From Serinus canaria (Eukaryota; Chordata; Aves; Passeriformes; Fringillidae), in NCBI RefSeq assembly GCF_022539315.1, contig NC_066338.1, forward strand, positions 1 through 64,000: a DNA stretch of 64,000 nt, read 5' to 3'. Under the pieces are notes generated by a model. The model ran no database searches, was not told the origin of the DNA, and saw nothing but the letters and a program-made list of their open reading frames with translations. The position numbers and the translations under genes are program-made. Numbering within the stretch: position 1 is the first letter of the stretch; each line of letters starts with the position of its first letter. Below, in pieces: positions 12,767 to 25,585 of the stretch.

Positions 12767-15148
12767 AGTTCGCGGACAATTTTTCTTTGTATCTTTCTAA
12801 CCTCTTTAAAGCACTCCGTGGGGAATCTTACTTTTTCTTTTCGTCTCGGAGCTGGTAAGAACTCGACTACCATTATGAAAAACTTTGAAGGATTCTTGCT
12901 GTGTTGGCACAGTTTTTTCTTGAGAGGAAACCTGGAAAAGCTTTTTCGCTGAGATGTAGGCCGTAAGAGCCGCAGAAGAGCGGTTACCGCAATCGCCGAA
13001 GGTAAGTGCCGGTTTCCGGCGTCTTTCTGCAGAAGCCGCTGTCCGGAGCGCACCGCGACCGGCACAATGCTCTGTGCGCGAAAAAGCCGCTTCTTCGCCT
13101 ACGGGAGACGGAGAGGTCGGCAGATGCTGCGATGTGTTAAAGGAAGGCAGAAAGCACCGGGATTGAGCGCACAGCTCTCAAACTGAGCCAGGACGAGAAT
13201 TAACCACTTTCCCGACGTTTAAACTTACTTTAACATAGGAAGGAATAAAAGTTCTCGGACAACTTTTCTTTGCATCTTTCTAAGCTCTTTAAAGCACTCC
13301 GTGGGGAATCTTACTTTTTCTTTTCGTCTCGGAGCTGGTAAGAACTCGACTAGCATCATGAAAAACGTCAAAGGATTCTTTCTGTGTTGGCACAGTTTTT
13401 TCTGAGAGAAAGCCTGGAAAAGTTTTTTCTCTAAGATGTAGGCGGTAAGTGCCGCAGAAGAAGGGTTAACGCAACTCGCCGAAGGTAAGTGCCGGTTCCC
13501 GGCGCCTTTCTGCAGAAGCCGCAGTCCGGAGCGCACCTCGACCGGCACAATGCTCTGGGCGCGAAAAAGCCGCTTTTTCGCTACCGGAAAAAGTAGAGCT
13601 TGGCAGATGCTGCGATGTGTTAAAGGAAGGCCGAAAGCACCGGGATTGCGTGCACAGCTCTCAAACTGAGCCAGGACAAGTACGAAAAACTTTCCAGACG
13701 TTTAAACTTACTTTACATAGGAAGGGAAAAAAGTTCCCGGACAACTTTTCTTTGCATCTTTCTAAGCTCTTTGAAGCACTCCGTGGGGAATCTTACTTTT
13801 TCTTTTCGTCTCGGAGCTGGTAAGAACTCAACTAGCATCATGAAAAACTTCGAAGTTTCTTGCTGTGCTGGCACAGTTTTTTCTTGAGAGGAAGCCTGGA
13901 AAAGTTTTTTCTCTAAGATGTAGCCGGCAAGAGCCGCAGAAGACGGGTTACCGCAACTCGCCGAAGGTAGGTGCCGGTTCCCGGCGTCTTTCGGCAGAAG
14001 CCGCTGTCCGGAGCGCACCGTGACCGGCAAAATGCTCTGCGCGCGACGAAGCCGCTTCTTCGCTACCGGGAGACGGAGACCTCGGCAGATGCTGCGATGT
14101 GTTAAAGGAAGGCAAAAAACACCGGGATTGCGTGCACAGGTCTCAAACTGAGCCAGGACAGGACATAACCACTTTCCAGACGTTTAAACTTACTTTAACA
14201 TAGGAAGGAAAAAAAGTTCCCGGACAACATCTCTTTGCATCTTTCTAAGCTCTTTAAAGCACTCCGTGGGGAATCTTACATTTCCTTATCGTCTCGGAGC
14301 TGGTAAGAACACGACTAGCATCATGAAAAACATCAAAGGATTCTTTCTGTGTTGGCACAGTTTTTTCTTGAGAGAAAGCCTGGAAAAGTTTTTTCTCTAA
14401 GATGTAGCCGGTAAGAGCCGCAGAAGACGGGTTACCGCAACTCGCCGAAGGTAGGTGCCGGTTCCCGGCGTCTTTCGGCAGAAGCCGCTGTCCGGATCGC
14501 ACAGTGACCGGCAAAATGCTCTGTGCGCGAAAAAGCTACTTCTTCGCTACCGGGAGACGGAGACCTCGGCAGATGCTGCGATGTGTTAAAGGAAGGCAAA
14601 AAACACCGGGATTGCGTGCACAGCTCTCAAACTGAGCCAGGACAGGACATAACCGCTTTCCAGACGTTTAAACTTACTTTAACATAGGAAGGAAAAAAAG
14701 TTCTCGGACAACTTCTCTTTGCATCTTTCTAAGCACTTTGAAGCACTCCGTGGGGAATCTTACTTTTTCTTTTTGTCTCGGAGCTGGTAAGAACTCGACA
14801 AGCATCATGAAAAACGTCGAAGGATTCTTGCTGTGCTGGCACAGTTTTTTCTTGAGAGGAAGCCTGGAAAAGTTTTTTCTCTAAGATGTAGCCGGCATGA
14901 GCCGCAGAAGACGGATTACCGCAACTCGCCGAAGGTAAGTGCCGGTTCCCGGCGTCTTTCGGCAGAAGCCGCGGTCCGGAGTGCACGACGACCGGCACAA
15001 TGCTCTGTACACGGAAAAGCCGCTTCTTCGCTACCGGGAGACGGAGAGCTCGGCAGATGCTGCGATGTGTTAAAGGAAGGCAAAAAAACAGGGATTGCGT
15101 GCACAGCTCTCAAACTGAGCCAGGACGAGAATTAAACACTTTCCAGAC

Positions 15149-15632
15149 GTTTAAACTTACTTTAACATAGGAAGGAAAAAAAGTTCTCAGAAAACTTCTC
15201 TTTGCATCTTTCTAAGCTCTTTGAAGCACTCCGTGGGGAATCTTACTTTTTCTTTTCGTCTCGGAGCTGGTAAGAACTCGACTAGCATCATGAAAAACGT
15301 CGAGGGATTCTTGCTGTGCTGGCACAGATTTTTCTTGAGAGAAGACCTGAAAAAGCTTTTTCGCTGAGATGTAGGCGGTAAGAGCCGCAGAAAAGCGGTT
15401 ACCGCAACTCGCCGAAGGTAAGTGCCGGTTCCAGGCGTCTTTCTGCAGAAGCCGTGGTCCGGAGCGCACCGCGACCGGCACAATGCTCTGTGCGCGAAAA
15501 AGCCGCTTCTTCGCCTCCGGGAGACGGAGAGCTCGGCAGATTCTGCGATGTGTTAAAGGAAGGCAGAAAGCACCGGGATTGAGCGCACAGCTCTCAAATT
15601 GAGCCAGGACGAGAATTAAACACTTTCCAGAC
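15149..15632 (+). repeat. Recent tandem duplicate pair, unit 1
   Basis: This unit and the next (15633-16116) are both 484 bp long and nearly identical. They share variants rare elsewhere: GGCACAGATTTTTCTTG, GAGAGAAGACCTGAAAAAGC, GCAGAAAAGCGG and TTCCAGGC in the second hairpin. A duplication one unit long by unequal exchange explains them best. On the minus strand the pair also holds two of the longest open frames of the array (140 codons each), which I do not call genes. Confidence 0.9.
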
Positions 15633-16116
15633 ATTTAAACTTACTTTAACATAGGAAGGAAAAAAAGTTCTCAGAAAACTTCTCTTTGCATCTTTCTAAG
15701 CTCTTTGAAGCACTCCGTGGGGAATCTTACTTTTTCTTTTCGTCTCGGAGCTGGTAAGAACTCGACTAGCATCATGAAAAACGTCGAGGGATTCTTGCTG
15801 TGCTGGCACAGATTTTTCTTGAGAGAAGACCTGAAAAAGCTTTTTCGCTGAGATGTAGGCGGTAAGAGCCGCAGAAAAGCGGTTACCGCAACTCGCCGAA
15901 GGTAAGTGCCGGTTCCAGGCTTCTTTCTGCAGAAGCCGCGGTCCGGAGCGCACCGCGACAGGCCCAATGCTCTGTGAGCAAAAAAGCCGCTTCTTCTCCT
16001 CCGGGCGACGGAGAGCTCGGCAGATTCTGCAATGTGTTAAAGGAAGGCAGAAAGCACCGGGATTGAGCGCACAGCTCTCAAATTGAGCCAGGACGAGAAT
16101 TAACCACTTTCCAGAC
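15633..16116 (+). repeat. Recent tandem duplicate pair, unit 2
   Basis: This is the second copy of the pair. It differs from its left neighbour at only a few places, for example CGACAGGCCCAATG against CGACCGGCACAATG and GAGCAAAAAAGCC against GCGCGAAAAAGCC. Its left marker reads GACATTTAAAC instead of GACGTTTAAAC, a CpG-type transition also present at its right edge. Confidence 0.9.
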
Positions 16117-16945
16117 ATTTAAACTTACTTTAACGTAGGAAGGAAAAAAAGTTCTCGGACAACTTCTCTTTGCATCTTTCTAAGCTATTTGAAGCACTCC
16201 GTGGGGAATCTTACTTTTTATTTTCGTCTCGGAGCTGGTAAGAACTCGACTAGCATCATGAAAAACGTCAAAGGATTCTTGCTGTGCTGGCACAGTTTTT
16301 TCTTGAGAGGAAGCCTGGAAAAGTTTTTTCTCTAAGATGTAGCCGGCAAGAGCCGCAGAAGACGGGTTACCGCAACTCGCCGAAGGTAAGTGCCGTTTCC
16401 CGGCGTGTTTCGGCAGAAGCCGCTGTCCGGAGCGCACCGCGAGCGGCACAATGCTATGTGCGCGAAAAAGCCGCTTCTTCGCCTCCGGGCGACGGAGAGT
16501 TAGGCAGATGCTGCGATGTGTTAAAGGACAGCAGAAAGCACCGGGATTAAGAGCACAGCTCTCAAATTGAGCCAGGACGAGAATTAACCACTTTCCAGAC
16601 GTTTAAACTTACTTTAACATAGGAAGGAGAAAAAGTTCTCGGACAACTTCTCTTTGCATCTTTCTAAGCTATTTGAAGCACTCCGTGGGGAATCTTACTT
16701 TTTCTTTTCGTCTCGGAGCTGGTAAGAACTCGACTAGCATCATGAAAAACGTCAAAGGATTCTTGCTGTGCTGGCACAGTTTTTTCTTTAGAGGAAGCCT
16801 GGAAAAGTTTTTTCTCTAAGATGTAGCCGGCATGAGCCGCAGAAGACGGATTACCGCAACTCGCCGAAGGTAGGTGCCGGTTCCCGGCGTCTTTCGGCAG
16901 AAGACGCGGTCCGGAGCGCACCGCGACCGGCACATTGCTCTGTAC

Positions 16946-16966
16946 GCGAAGAAGCCGCTTCTTCGC
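16946..16966. repeat. Second perfect copy of the 21-bp palindrome
   Basis: The arms GCGAAGAAGC (16946-16955) and GCTTCTTCGC (16957-16966) flank a single C, exactly as at 503-523. Both perfect sites sit in units with CACATTGCTCTGTACG directly upstream, so the two units probably share recent ancestry. Confidence 0.95.
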
Positions 16967-18160
16967 CTCTGGGAGACGGAGAGCTCGGCAGGTGCTGCGA
17001 TGTGTTAAAGGAAGGCAGAAAGCACCGGGATTGAGCGCACAGCTCTCAAATTGAGCCAGGACGAGAATTAACCACTTTCCAGACGTTTAAACTTACTTTA
17101 ACATAGGAAGGAAAAAAAGTTCTCGGACAACTTCTCTTTGCATCTTTCTAAGCTATTTTAAGCACTCCGTGGGGAATCTTACTTTTTCTTTTCGTCTCGG
17201 AGCTGGTAAGAACTCGACTAGTATCATGAAAAACGTCGAAGGATTCTTGCTCTGCTGGCACAGTTTTTTCTTGAGAGGAAGCCTGGAAAAGCTTTTTCGC
17301 TGAGATGTAGGAGGCAAGAGCCACAGAAGACGGGTTAACGCAACTCGCCGAAGGTAAGTGCCTGTTCCCGGCGTCTTTCTGCAGAAGCCGCGGTCCGGAG
17401 CGCACCGCGATCAGCACAATGCTCTGTGCGCGAAAAAGCCGCTTCTTCGCCTCCGGGAGACGGAGAGCTCGGCAGATGCTGCGATGTGTTAAAGGAAGGC
17501 AGAAAGCACCGGGATTGAGCGCACAGCTCTCAAATTGAGCCAGGACGAGAATTAACCACTTTCCAGACATTTAAACTTACTTTAACATAGGAAGGAAAAA
17601 AAGTTCTCGGACAACTTCTCTTTGCATCTTTCTAACCTCTTTGAAGCACTCCGTGGGGAATCTTACTTTTTCTTTTCGTCTCGGAGCTGGTAAGAACTCG
17701 ACTAGCATAATGAAAATCGTCAAAAGATTCTTGATGTGCTGGCACACTTTTTTCTTGAGAGGAAGCCTGGAAAAGTTTTTTCTCTAAGATGTAGCCGGCA
17801 AGAGCCGCAGAAGACGGGTTACCGCAACTCGCCGAAGGTAGGTGCCGGTTCCCGGCGTCTTTCTGCAGAAGCCGCGGTCCAGAGCGCACCGCGAGCGGCA
17901 CAATGCTCTGTGCGCGAAAAAGCCGCTTCTTCGCTACCGGGAGACGGAGAGCTCGGCAGATGCTGCGATGTGTTAAAGGAAGGCAGAAAGCACCGGGATT
18001 GCGTGCACAGCTCTCAAACTGAGCCAGGACAAGAACTAACCACTTTCCAGACATTTAAACTTACTTTAACATAGGAAGGAAAAAACGTTCCCGGACAACT
18101 TCTCTTTGCATCTTTCTAAGCTCTTTGAAGCACTCCGTGGGGAATCTTACTTTTTCTTTT

Positions 18161-18660
18161 NNNNNNNNNNNNNNNNNNNNNNNNNNNNNNNNNNNNNNNN
18201 NNNNNNNNNNNNNNNNNNNNNNNNNNNNNNNNNNNNNNNNNNNNNNNNNNNNNNNNNNNNNNNNNNNNNNNNNNNNNNNNNNNNNNNNNNNNNNNNNNNN
18301 NNNNNNNNNNNNNNNNNNNNNNNNNNNNNNNNNNNNNNNNNNNNNNNNNNNNNNNNNNNNNNNNNNNNNNNNNNNNNNNNNNNNNNNNNNNNNNNNNNNN
18401 NNNNNNNNNNNNNNNNNNNNNNNNNNNNNNNNNNNNNNNNNNNNNNNNNNNNNNNNNNNNNNNNNNNNNNNNNNNNNNNNNNNNNNNNNNNNNNNNNNNN
18501 NNNNNNNNNNNNNNNNNNNNNNNNNNNNNNNNNNNNNNNNNNNNNNNNNNNNNNNNNNNNNNNNNNNNNNNNNNNNNNNNNNNNNNNNNNNNNNNNNNNN
18601 NNNNNNNNNNNNNNNNNNNNNNNNNNNNNNNNNNNNNNNNNNNNNNNNNNNNNNNNNNNN
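18161..18660. other. Assembly gap, 500 Ns (placeholder size)
   Basis: Exactly 500 Ns lie inside the array. Unit phase shows the length is not real. Markers on the two sides (18053 and 18822) are 769 bp apart instead of a multiple of about 483, so the missing sequence should be about 212-214 bp plus a whole number of units. The first 50 bases after the gap also look poor, with GAGCGGCGACAATG and GCGAAAAGCCCTTC carrying indels not seen in other units. Open frames predicted through the Ns are meaningless. Confidence 0.97.
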
Positions 18661-21600
18661 GCGGAGCGGCGACAATGCTCTGTGCGCGAAAAGCCCTTCT
18701 TCGCTACCGGGAGACGGAGAGCTCGGCAGATGCTGCGATGTGTTAAAGGAAGGCAGAAAGCACCGGGATTGCGTGCACAGCTCTCAAACTGAGCCAGGAC
18801 GAGAATAACCACTTTCCAGACGTTTAAACTTACTTTAACATAGGAAGGAAAAAAAGTTCTCGGGCAACTTCTCTTTGCATCTTTCTAAGCTCTTTGAAGC
18901 ACTCCGTGGGGAATCTTAGTTTTTCTTTTCGTCTCGAAGCTGGTAAGAACTCGACTAGTATCATGAAAAATGTCGAAGGATTCTTTCTGTGTTGGCACAG
19001 TTTTTTCTTGAGAGAAAGCCTGGAAAAGTTTTTTCTCTAAGATGTAGGCGGTAAGAGCCGTAGAAGACCGGTTACCGCAACTCGCCGAAGGTAGGTGCTA
19101 TTTCCCGGCGTCTTTCTGCAGAAGCCGCGGTCCGGAGCGCACCGCGAGCGGCACAATGCTATGTGCGCGAAAAAGCCGCTTCTTCGCTCCGGGAGAAGGA
19201 GATCTCGGCAGATGCTGCGATGAGTTAAAGGAAGGCAGAAAGCACCGGGATTGAGCGCACAGCTCTCAAATTGAGCTAGGATGAGAATTAACCACTTTCC
19301 CGACGTTTAAACTTACTTTAACATAGGAAGGAAAAAAAGTTCTCGGACAACTTCTCTTTGCATCTTTCTAAGCTCTTTGAAGCACTCCGTGGGGAATCTT
19401 ACTTTTTCTTTTCGTCTCGGAGCTGGTAAGAACTCGACTAGTATCATGAAAAATGTCGAAGTATTCTTGTTGTGCTGGCAAAGTTTTTTCTTGAGAGGAA
19501 GACTGGAACAGCTTTTTCGCTGAGATGTAGGCGGCAAGAGACGTAGAAGACCGGTTAACGCAACTCGCCGAAGGTAGGTGCCGGTTCCCAGCGTCTTTCT
19601 GCAGAAGCCGCTGTCCGGAGCGCACCGCGACCGGCACAATTCTCTGTACGCGAAAAAGCCGCTTCTTCGCTACCGGGAGACTAAGGGCTCGAGAGATGCT
19701 GCGATGTGTTAAAGGAAGGCAGAGAGCACCGGGATTGAGCGCACAGCTCTCAAACTGAGCCAGGACGAGAATTAACCACTTTCCAGACGTTTAGACTTAC
19801 TTTAACATAGGAAGGAAAAAAAGTTCCCCGGCAACTTTTCTTTGCATTTTTCTAACCTCTTTAAAGCAGTCCGTGGGGAATCTTACTTTTTCTTTTCGTC
19901 TCGGAGCTGGTAAGAACTCGACTAGCATCATGAAAAACGTCCAAGGATTCTTGCTCTGCTTGCACAGTTTTTTGTTGAGAGAAAGACTTGAAAATTTTTT
20001 TCTCTAAGATGTCGGCGGCAAGAGCCGTAGAAGACCGGTTAACGCAACTCGCCGAAGGTAGGTGCCGGTTCCCGGCGTCTTTCTGCAGAAGCCGCTGTCC
20101 GGAGCGCACCGCGACCGGCACAATGCTCTGTGCGCGAAAAAGCCGCTTCTTCGCTACCGGGAGACTAAGGGCTCGGCAGATGCTGCGATGTGTTAAAGGA
20201 AGGCAAAAAAACCGGGATTGCATGCACAGCTCTCAAACTGAGCCAGGACAAGACATAACCACTTTCCAGACGTTTAAACTTACTTTAACATAAGAAGGGA
20301 AAAAAGTTCCCGGACAACTTCTCTTTGCATCTATCCATGATCTTTGAAGCAATCCGTGGGGAATCTTACTTTTTCTTTTCGTCTCGGAGCTGGTAAGAAC
20401 TCGACTAGCATCATGAAAAACGTCGAAGGATTCTTTCTGTGCTGGCACAGTTTTTTGTTGAGAGAAAGCCTGGAAAAGATTTTTCTCTAAGATGTAGTCC
20501 GTAAGAGCCTTAGAAACCGGTTACCGCAACTCGCCGAAGGTAGGTGCCGGTTCCCGGCGTCTTTCGGCAGAAGCCGCGGTCCGGAGCGCAGCGCGACCAG
20601 CACATTGCTCTGTACGCGAAAAAGCCGCTTCTTCGCTACCGGGAGACGGAGAGCTCGGCAGATGCTGCGATGTGTTAAAGGAAGGCAGAAAGCACCGGGA
20701 TTGAGCGCACAGCTCTGAAACTGAGCCAGGACGACAATTAACCACTTTCCAGACGTTTAAACTTACTTTAACATAGGAAGGAAAAAAAGTTCTCGGACAA
20801 CTTCTCTTTGCATCTTTCTAACCTCTTTAAAGCACTCCGTGGGTAATCTTACTTTTCTTTTCGTCTCGGAGCTGGTAAGAACTCGACTAGCTTCATAAAA
20901 AACGTCGAGGGATTCTTGCTCTGCTGGCACAGTTTTTTGTTGAGAGAAAGCCTGGAAAAGATTTTTCTCTAAGATGTAGTCGGTAAGAGCCTTAGAAACC
21001 GGTTACCGCAACTCGCCGAAGGTAAGTGCCGGTTCCCGGCGTCTTTCGGCAGAAGCCGCGGTCCGGAGCGCAGCGCGACCAGCACATTGCTCTGTATGCG
21101 AAAAAGCCGCTTCTTCGCTACCGGGAGACGGAGAGCTCGGCAGATGCTGCGATGTGTTAAAGGAAGGCAGAAAGCACCGGGATTGAGCGCACAGCTCTCA
21201 AACTGAGCCAGGACGAGAATTAACCACTTTCCAGACGTTTAAACTTACTTTAACATAGGAAGGGAAAAAAGTTCTCGGACAACTTCTCTTTGCATCTTTC
21301 TAAGCTCTTTGAAGCACTCCGTGTGGAATCTTACTTTTTCTTTTCGTCTCGGAGCTGGTAAGAACTCGTCTTGCTTCATAAAAAACGTCGAAGGATTCTT
21401 GCTCTGCTAGCACAGTTTTTTCTTGAGAGGAAGCCTGGAAAACCTTTTTTGCTGAGATGTAGGCGGCAAGAGCCGCAGAAGACGGTTACCGCAACTCGCC
21501 GAAGGTAGGTGCCGGTTCCCGGCGTCTTTCTGCAGAAGCCGCGGTCCGGAGCGCACCGCGACCGGCACAATGCTCTGTGCGCGAAAAAGCCGCTTCTTCT

Positions 21601-24600
21601 CTAGCGGGAGACGGAGAGCTCGGCAGATGCTGCGATGTGTTAAAGGAAGGCAGAAAGCACCGGGATTGCATGCACAGCTCTCAAACTGAGCCAGGACGAG
21701 AATAACCACTTTCCAGACGTTTAAACTTACTTTAACATAGGAAGGAAAAAAGTTCTCGGACAACTTCTCTTTGCATCTTTCTAAGCTCTTTGAAGCACTC
21801 CGTGGGGAATCTTACTTTTTCTTTTCGTCTCGGAGCTGGTAAGAACTCGACTATTATCATGAAAAACGTCAAAGGATTCTTTCTGTGTTGGCACAGTTTT
21901 TTCTTGAGAGAAAGCCTGGAAAAGTTTTTTCTCTAAGATGTAGGAGGCAAGAGCCGCAGAAGACGGGTTAACGCAACTCGCCGAAGGTAAGTGCCGGTTC
22001 CCGGCGTCTTTTTGCAGAAGCCGCGCACCGGAGCGCACCGCGACTGGCACATTGCTCTGTATGCGAATAAGCCGCTTCTTCTCCTCCAGGAGACGGAGAG
22101 CTCGGCAGATGCTGCGATGTGTTAAAGGAAGGCAGAAAGCATCGTGATTGCGTGCACATCTCTCAAACTGAGCCAGGAAAAGACATAACAATTTTCCAGA
22201 CATTTAAACTTACTTTAACATAGGAAGGAAAAAAAGGTCCCGGACAACTTCTCTTTGCATCTTTCTAAGATCTTTAAAGCACTCCGTGGGGAATCTTACT
22301 TTTTATTTTCATCTCGGAGCTGGTAAGAACTCGACTAGCATCATGAAAAACGTCGAGGGATTCTTTCTGTGTTGGCAAAGTTTTTTGTTGAGAGAAAGAC
22401 TAGAAAATCTTTTTCGCTGAGATATAGGCGGTAAGAGCCGTAGAAGACCAGTTAACGCAACTCGCCGAAGGTAGGTGCCATTTCCCAGCGTATTTCTGCA
22501 GAAGCCGCTGTCCGGAGCGCACCGCGACCGCCACAATGCTCTGTGCGTGAAAAAGCCGCTTCTTCGCTACCGGGAGACAGAGAGCTCGGCAGATGCTGCG
22601 ATGTGTTAAAGGAAGGCAAAAAAATCGTGATTGCGTGCACAGCTCTCAAACTGAGCCAGGAAAAGACATAACAATTTTCCAGACATTTAAACTTACTTTA
22701 ACATAAGAAGGGAAAAAAGTTCCCGGACAACTTCTCTTTGCAACTTTCTAAGATCTTTGAAGCAATCCGTGGGGAATCTTACTTTTTCTTTTCGTCTCGG
22801 AGCTGGTAAGAACTCGACTAGCATCATGAAAAACGTCGAAGGATTCTTTCTGTGTTGGCACAGTTTTTTGTTGGGAGAAAGCCTGGAAAAGCTTTTTTCT
22901 CTAAGATGTAGCCGGCAAGAGCCACAGAAGACGGGATACCGCAACTCGCCGAAGGTAGGTGCCGGTTCCCGGCGTCTTTCTGCAGAAGCCGCTGTCCGGA
23001 GCGCACCACGACCGGCACAATGCTCTGTGCGCGAAAAAGCCGCTTCTTCACTACCGGGAGACGGAGAGCTCGGCAGATGCTGCGATGTGTTAAAGGAAGG
23101 CAGAAAGCACCGGGATTGAGCGCACAGCTCTCAAACTGATCCAGGACGAGAATTAACCACATTCCAGACGTTTAAACTTACTTTAACATAGGAAGGAAAA
23201 AAAGTTCCCGGACAACTTTTTTTTGCATCTTTCTAAGCTCTTTGAAGCACTCCGTGGGGAATCTTACGTTTTCTTTTCGTCTCGGAGCTGGTAAGAACTC
23301 GACTATTATTATGAAAAACGTCAAAGGATTCTTTCTGTGTTGGCACAGTTTTTTTTGAGAGAAAGCCTGGAAAAGTTTTTTCTCTAAGATGTAGCCGGTA
23401 AGAGCCGCAGAAGACAGGTTACAGCAACTCGCCGAAGGTAAGTGCCGGTTCCCGGCGTCTTTCGGCAGCAGCCTCTGTCCGGAGCGCACCGCGACCGGCA
23501 CAATGCTCTGTGTGCGAAAAAGCCGCTTCTTCGCCTCCCGGAGATGGAGAGCTCGGCAGATGCTGCGATGAGTTAAAGGAAGGCAAAAAACACCCGGATT
23601 GAGCGCACAGCTGTCAAATTGAGCCAGGATGAGACATTAACCACTTTCCAGATGTTTAAACTTTCTTTAACATCGGAAGGAAAAAAAGTTCTCGGACAAC
23701 CTCTCTTTGCATCTTTCTAAGCTATTTGAAGCACTCCGTGGGGAATCTTACTTTTTTTTTCGTCTCAGGCCTGGTAAGAACTTGACTAGCATCATGAAAA
23801 ACGTCGAAGGATTCTTGCTGTGCTGGCATAGTTTTTTCTTGAGAGGAAGCCTGGAAAACCTTTTTTCTCTAAGATGTAGCCGGCAAGAACAGCAGAAGAC
23901 GTGTTACAGCAACTCGCCGAAGGTAGGTGCCGGTTCCCGGCGTCTTTCGGCAGCAGCCTCTGTCCGGAGCGCACCGCGACCGGCACAATGCTCTGTGTGC
24001 GAAAAAGCCGCTTCTTCGCTCCCGGGAGACGGAGAGCTCGGCAGATGCTGCGATGTGTTAAAGGAAGGCAGAAAGCACCGGGATTGCGTGCACAGCTCTC
24101 AAACTGAGCCAGGGCAAGACATAACCACTTTCCAGACGTTTAAACTTACTTTAAAATAAGGAGGAAAAACGTTCCCGGACAACATTTCTTTGCATCTTTC
24201 TAACCTCTTTAAAGCACTCCGTGGGGAATCTTACTTTTTTTTTCGTCTCATAGCGGGTAAGAACTCGACTAGCTTCATAAAAAACGTCGAGGTATTCTTG
24301 CTGTGCTGGCACAGTTTTTTCTTGAGAGAAAGACTAGAAAAGCTTTTTCGCTAAGATGTAGGCGGCAAGAGCCGTAGAAGACCGGTTAACGCAACTCGCC
24401 GAAGGTAGGTGCCGTTTCCCAGCGTATTTCTGCAGAAGCCGCTGTCCGGAGCGCACCGCGACCGGCACAATGCTCTGTGCGCGAAAAAGCCGCTTCTTCG
24501 CTACCGGGAGACAGAGAGCTCGGCAGATGCTGCGATGTGTTAAAGGAAGGCAAAAAACACCGGGATTGCGTGCACAGCTCTCAAACTGAGCCAGGACGAG

Positions 24601-25585
24601 ACATAACCACTTTCCAGATGTTTAAACTTACTTTACCTTAAGAAGGGAATAATGTTCCCGGACAACTTCTCTTTGCATCTTTCTAAGCTCTTTGAAGCAC
24701 TCCGTGGGGAATCTTACTTTTTCTTTTCGTCTCGGAGCTGGTAAGAACACGACTAGCATCATGAAAAACGTCGAGGGATTTTTGCTGTGCTGGCACAGTT
24801 TTTTCTTGAGAGAAGGCCTGGAAAAGTTTTTTTGCTGAGATGTAGGCGGTAAGAGCCGCAGAAGAGCGGTTACCGCAACTCGCCGAAGGTAAGTGCCGGT
24901 TCCCGGCGTGTTTCTGCAGAAGCCGCGGTCCGGAGCGCACCGCGAGTGGCACAATGCTCTGTACGCGAAAAAGCCGCTTCTTCGCTCTGTGAGACGGAGA
25001 GCTCGGCAAATGCTGCGATGTGTTAAAGGAAGGCAGAAAGCACTGTGATTGAGCGCACAGCTCTCAAATTGAGCCAGGACGAGAATTAACCACTTTCCAG
25101 ACGTTTAAACTTACTTTAACATAGGAAGGGAAAAAAGATCCCGGACAACTATTCTTTGAATTTTTCTAACCTCTTTAAAGCACTCCGTGGGGAAGCTTAC
25201 TTTTCTTTTCGTCTCGGAGCTGGTAAGAACTCGACTATTATTATGAAAAACGTCAAAGGATTCTTTCAGTGTTGGCACAGTTTTTTCTTGACAGAAAGCC
25301 TGGAAAAGTTTTTTCTCTAAGATGTAGGCGGCAAGTGCCGCAGAAGAGAGGTTACCGCAACTCGCCGAAGGTAAGTGCCGGTTCCCGGCGTCTTTCTGCA
25401 GAAGCCGGGGTCCGGAGCGCACCGCGACCGGCACAATGCTCTGTGCGCGAAAAAGCCGCTTCTTCGGTACCGGGAGAAGGAGAGCTCGGCAGGTGCTGCG
25501 ATGTGTTAAAGGAAGGCAGAAAGCACCGGGATTGAGCGCACAGCTCTCAAATTGAGCCAGGACGAGAATTAACCACTTTCCAGAC
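18661..25585 (+). repeat. Array block of 14 mixed units with adjacent duplicates
   Basis: From 18822 to 25586 there are 14 unit lengths, mean 483.1 bp. Several neighbours share private variants. AGCCTTAGAAACCGG and CAGCGCGACCAGCAC occur in both units of the 20272-21236 pair. GTGATTGCGTGCACA with GGAAAAGACATAACAATTTTCC occurs near 22140 and 22625. GGCAGCAGCCTCTGTCC occurs near 23464 and 23948. A GTTTTTTGTTGAGAG variant of the T-run is common here (about 19970, 20452, 20936, 22381). No unique sequence is present. Confidence 0.93.
20272..21236 (+). repeat. Adjacent near-identical unit pair
   Basis: The units 20272-20754 and 20755-21236 are most alike over about 20440-20700 and 20923-21183, offset 483 bp. 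They share GGAAAAGATTTTTCTC, AGCCTTAGAAACCGG and CAGCGCGACCAGCACATTG. This marks a local one-unit duplication. Confidence 0.85.

Larger units (their letters stand above)
1..18160 (+). repeat. Left array block: 37 mixed, diverged units
   Basis: From the GTTTAAAC at 158 to its mutated equivalent (GACATTTAAAC) at about 18053 there are 37 unit lengths with a mean of 483.6 bp. Units of different subtypes are interspersed. One subtype has TTTTCTCTAAGATGTAG after the AAAAGTTTT segment. Another has CTTTTTCGCTGAGATGTAGG followed by GGTAAGAGCCGCAGAAGAGC. A third carries GAGGGACCCCTG with AGACTAGAAAAGC (about 795, 2727, 9498). Units with the one-base-shortened ACCGCAATCGCCGAAGG occur near 3797, 6215 and 12987. 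Nothing other than satellite is present. Bases 1-157 are the right part of a unit that begins outside the window. Confidence 0.95.

Noticed and set aside
15212..16118. Minus-strand open frames of 85-160 codons, repeated in most units, as a tandem gene family
   Set aside because: Two minus-strand frames and one or two plus-strand frames are open over the same bases. Many starts are GTG inside the repeat, and stops come at fixed places in the unit. One-base indels between units (ACGGTTACC/ACGGGTTACC, runs of A) shift frames without loss of similarity. I see no domain or signal.
18061..18812. Frames of 204-228 codons across the first gap
   Set aside because: They consist mostly of Ns and are an artefact of translating the gap. 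The same applies to frames at 41533-42246.
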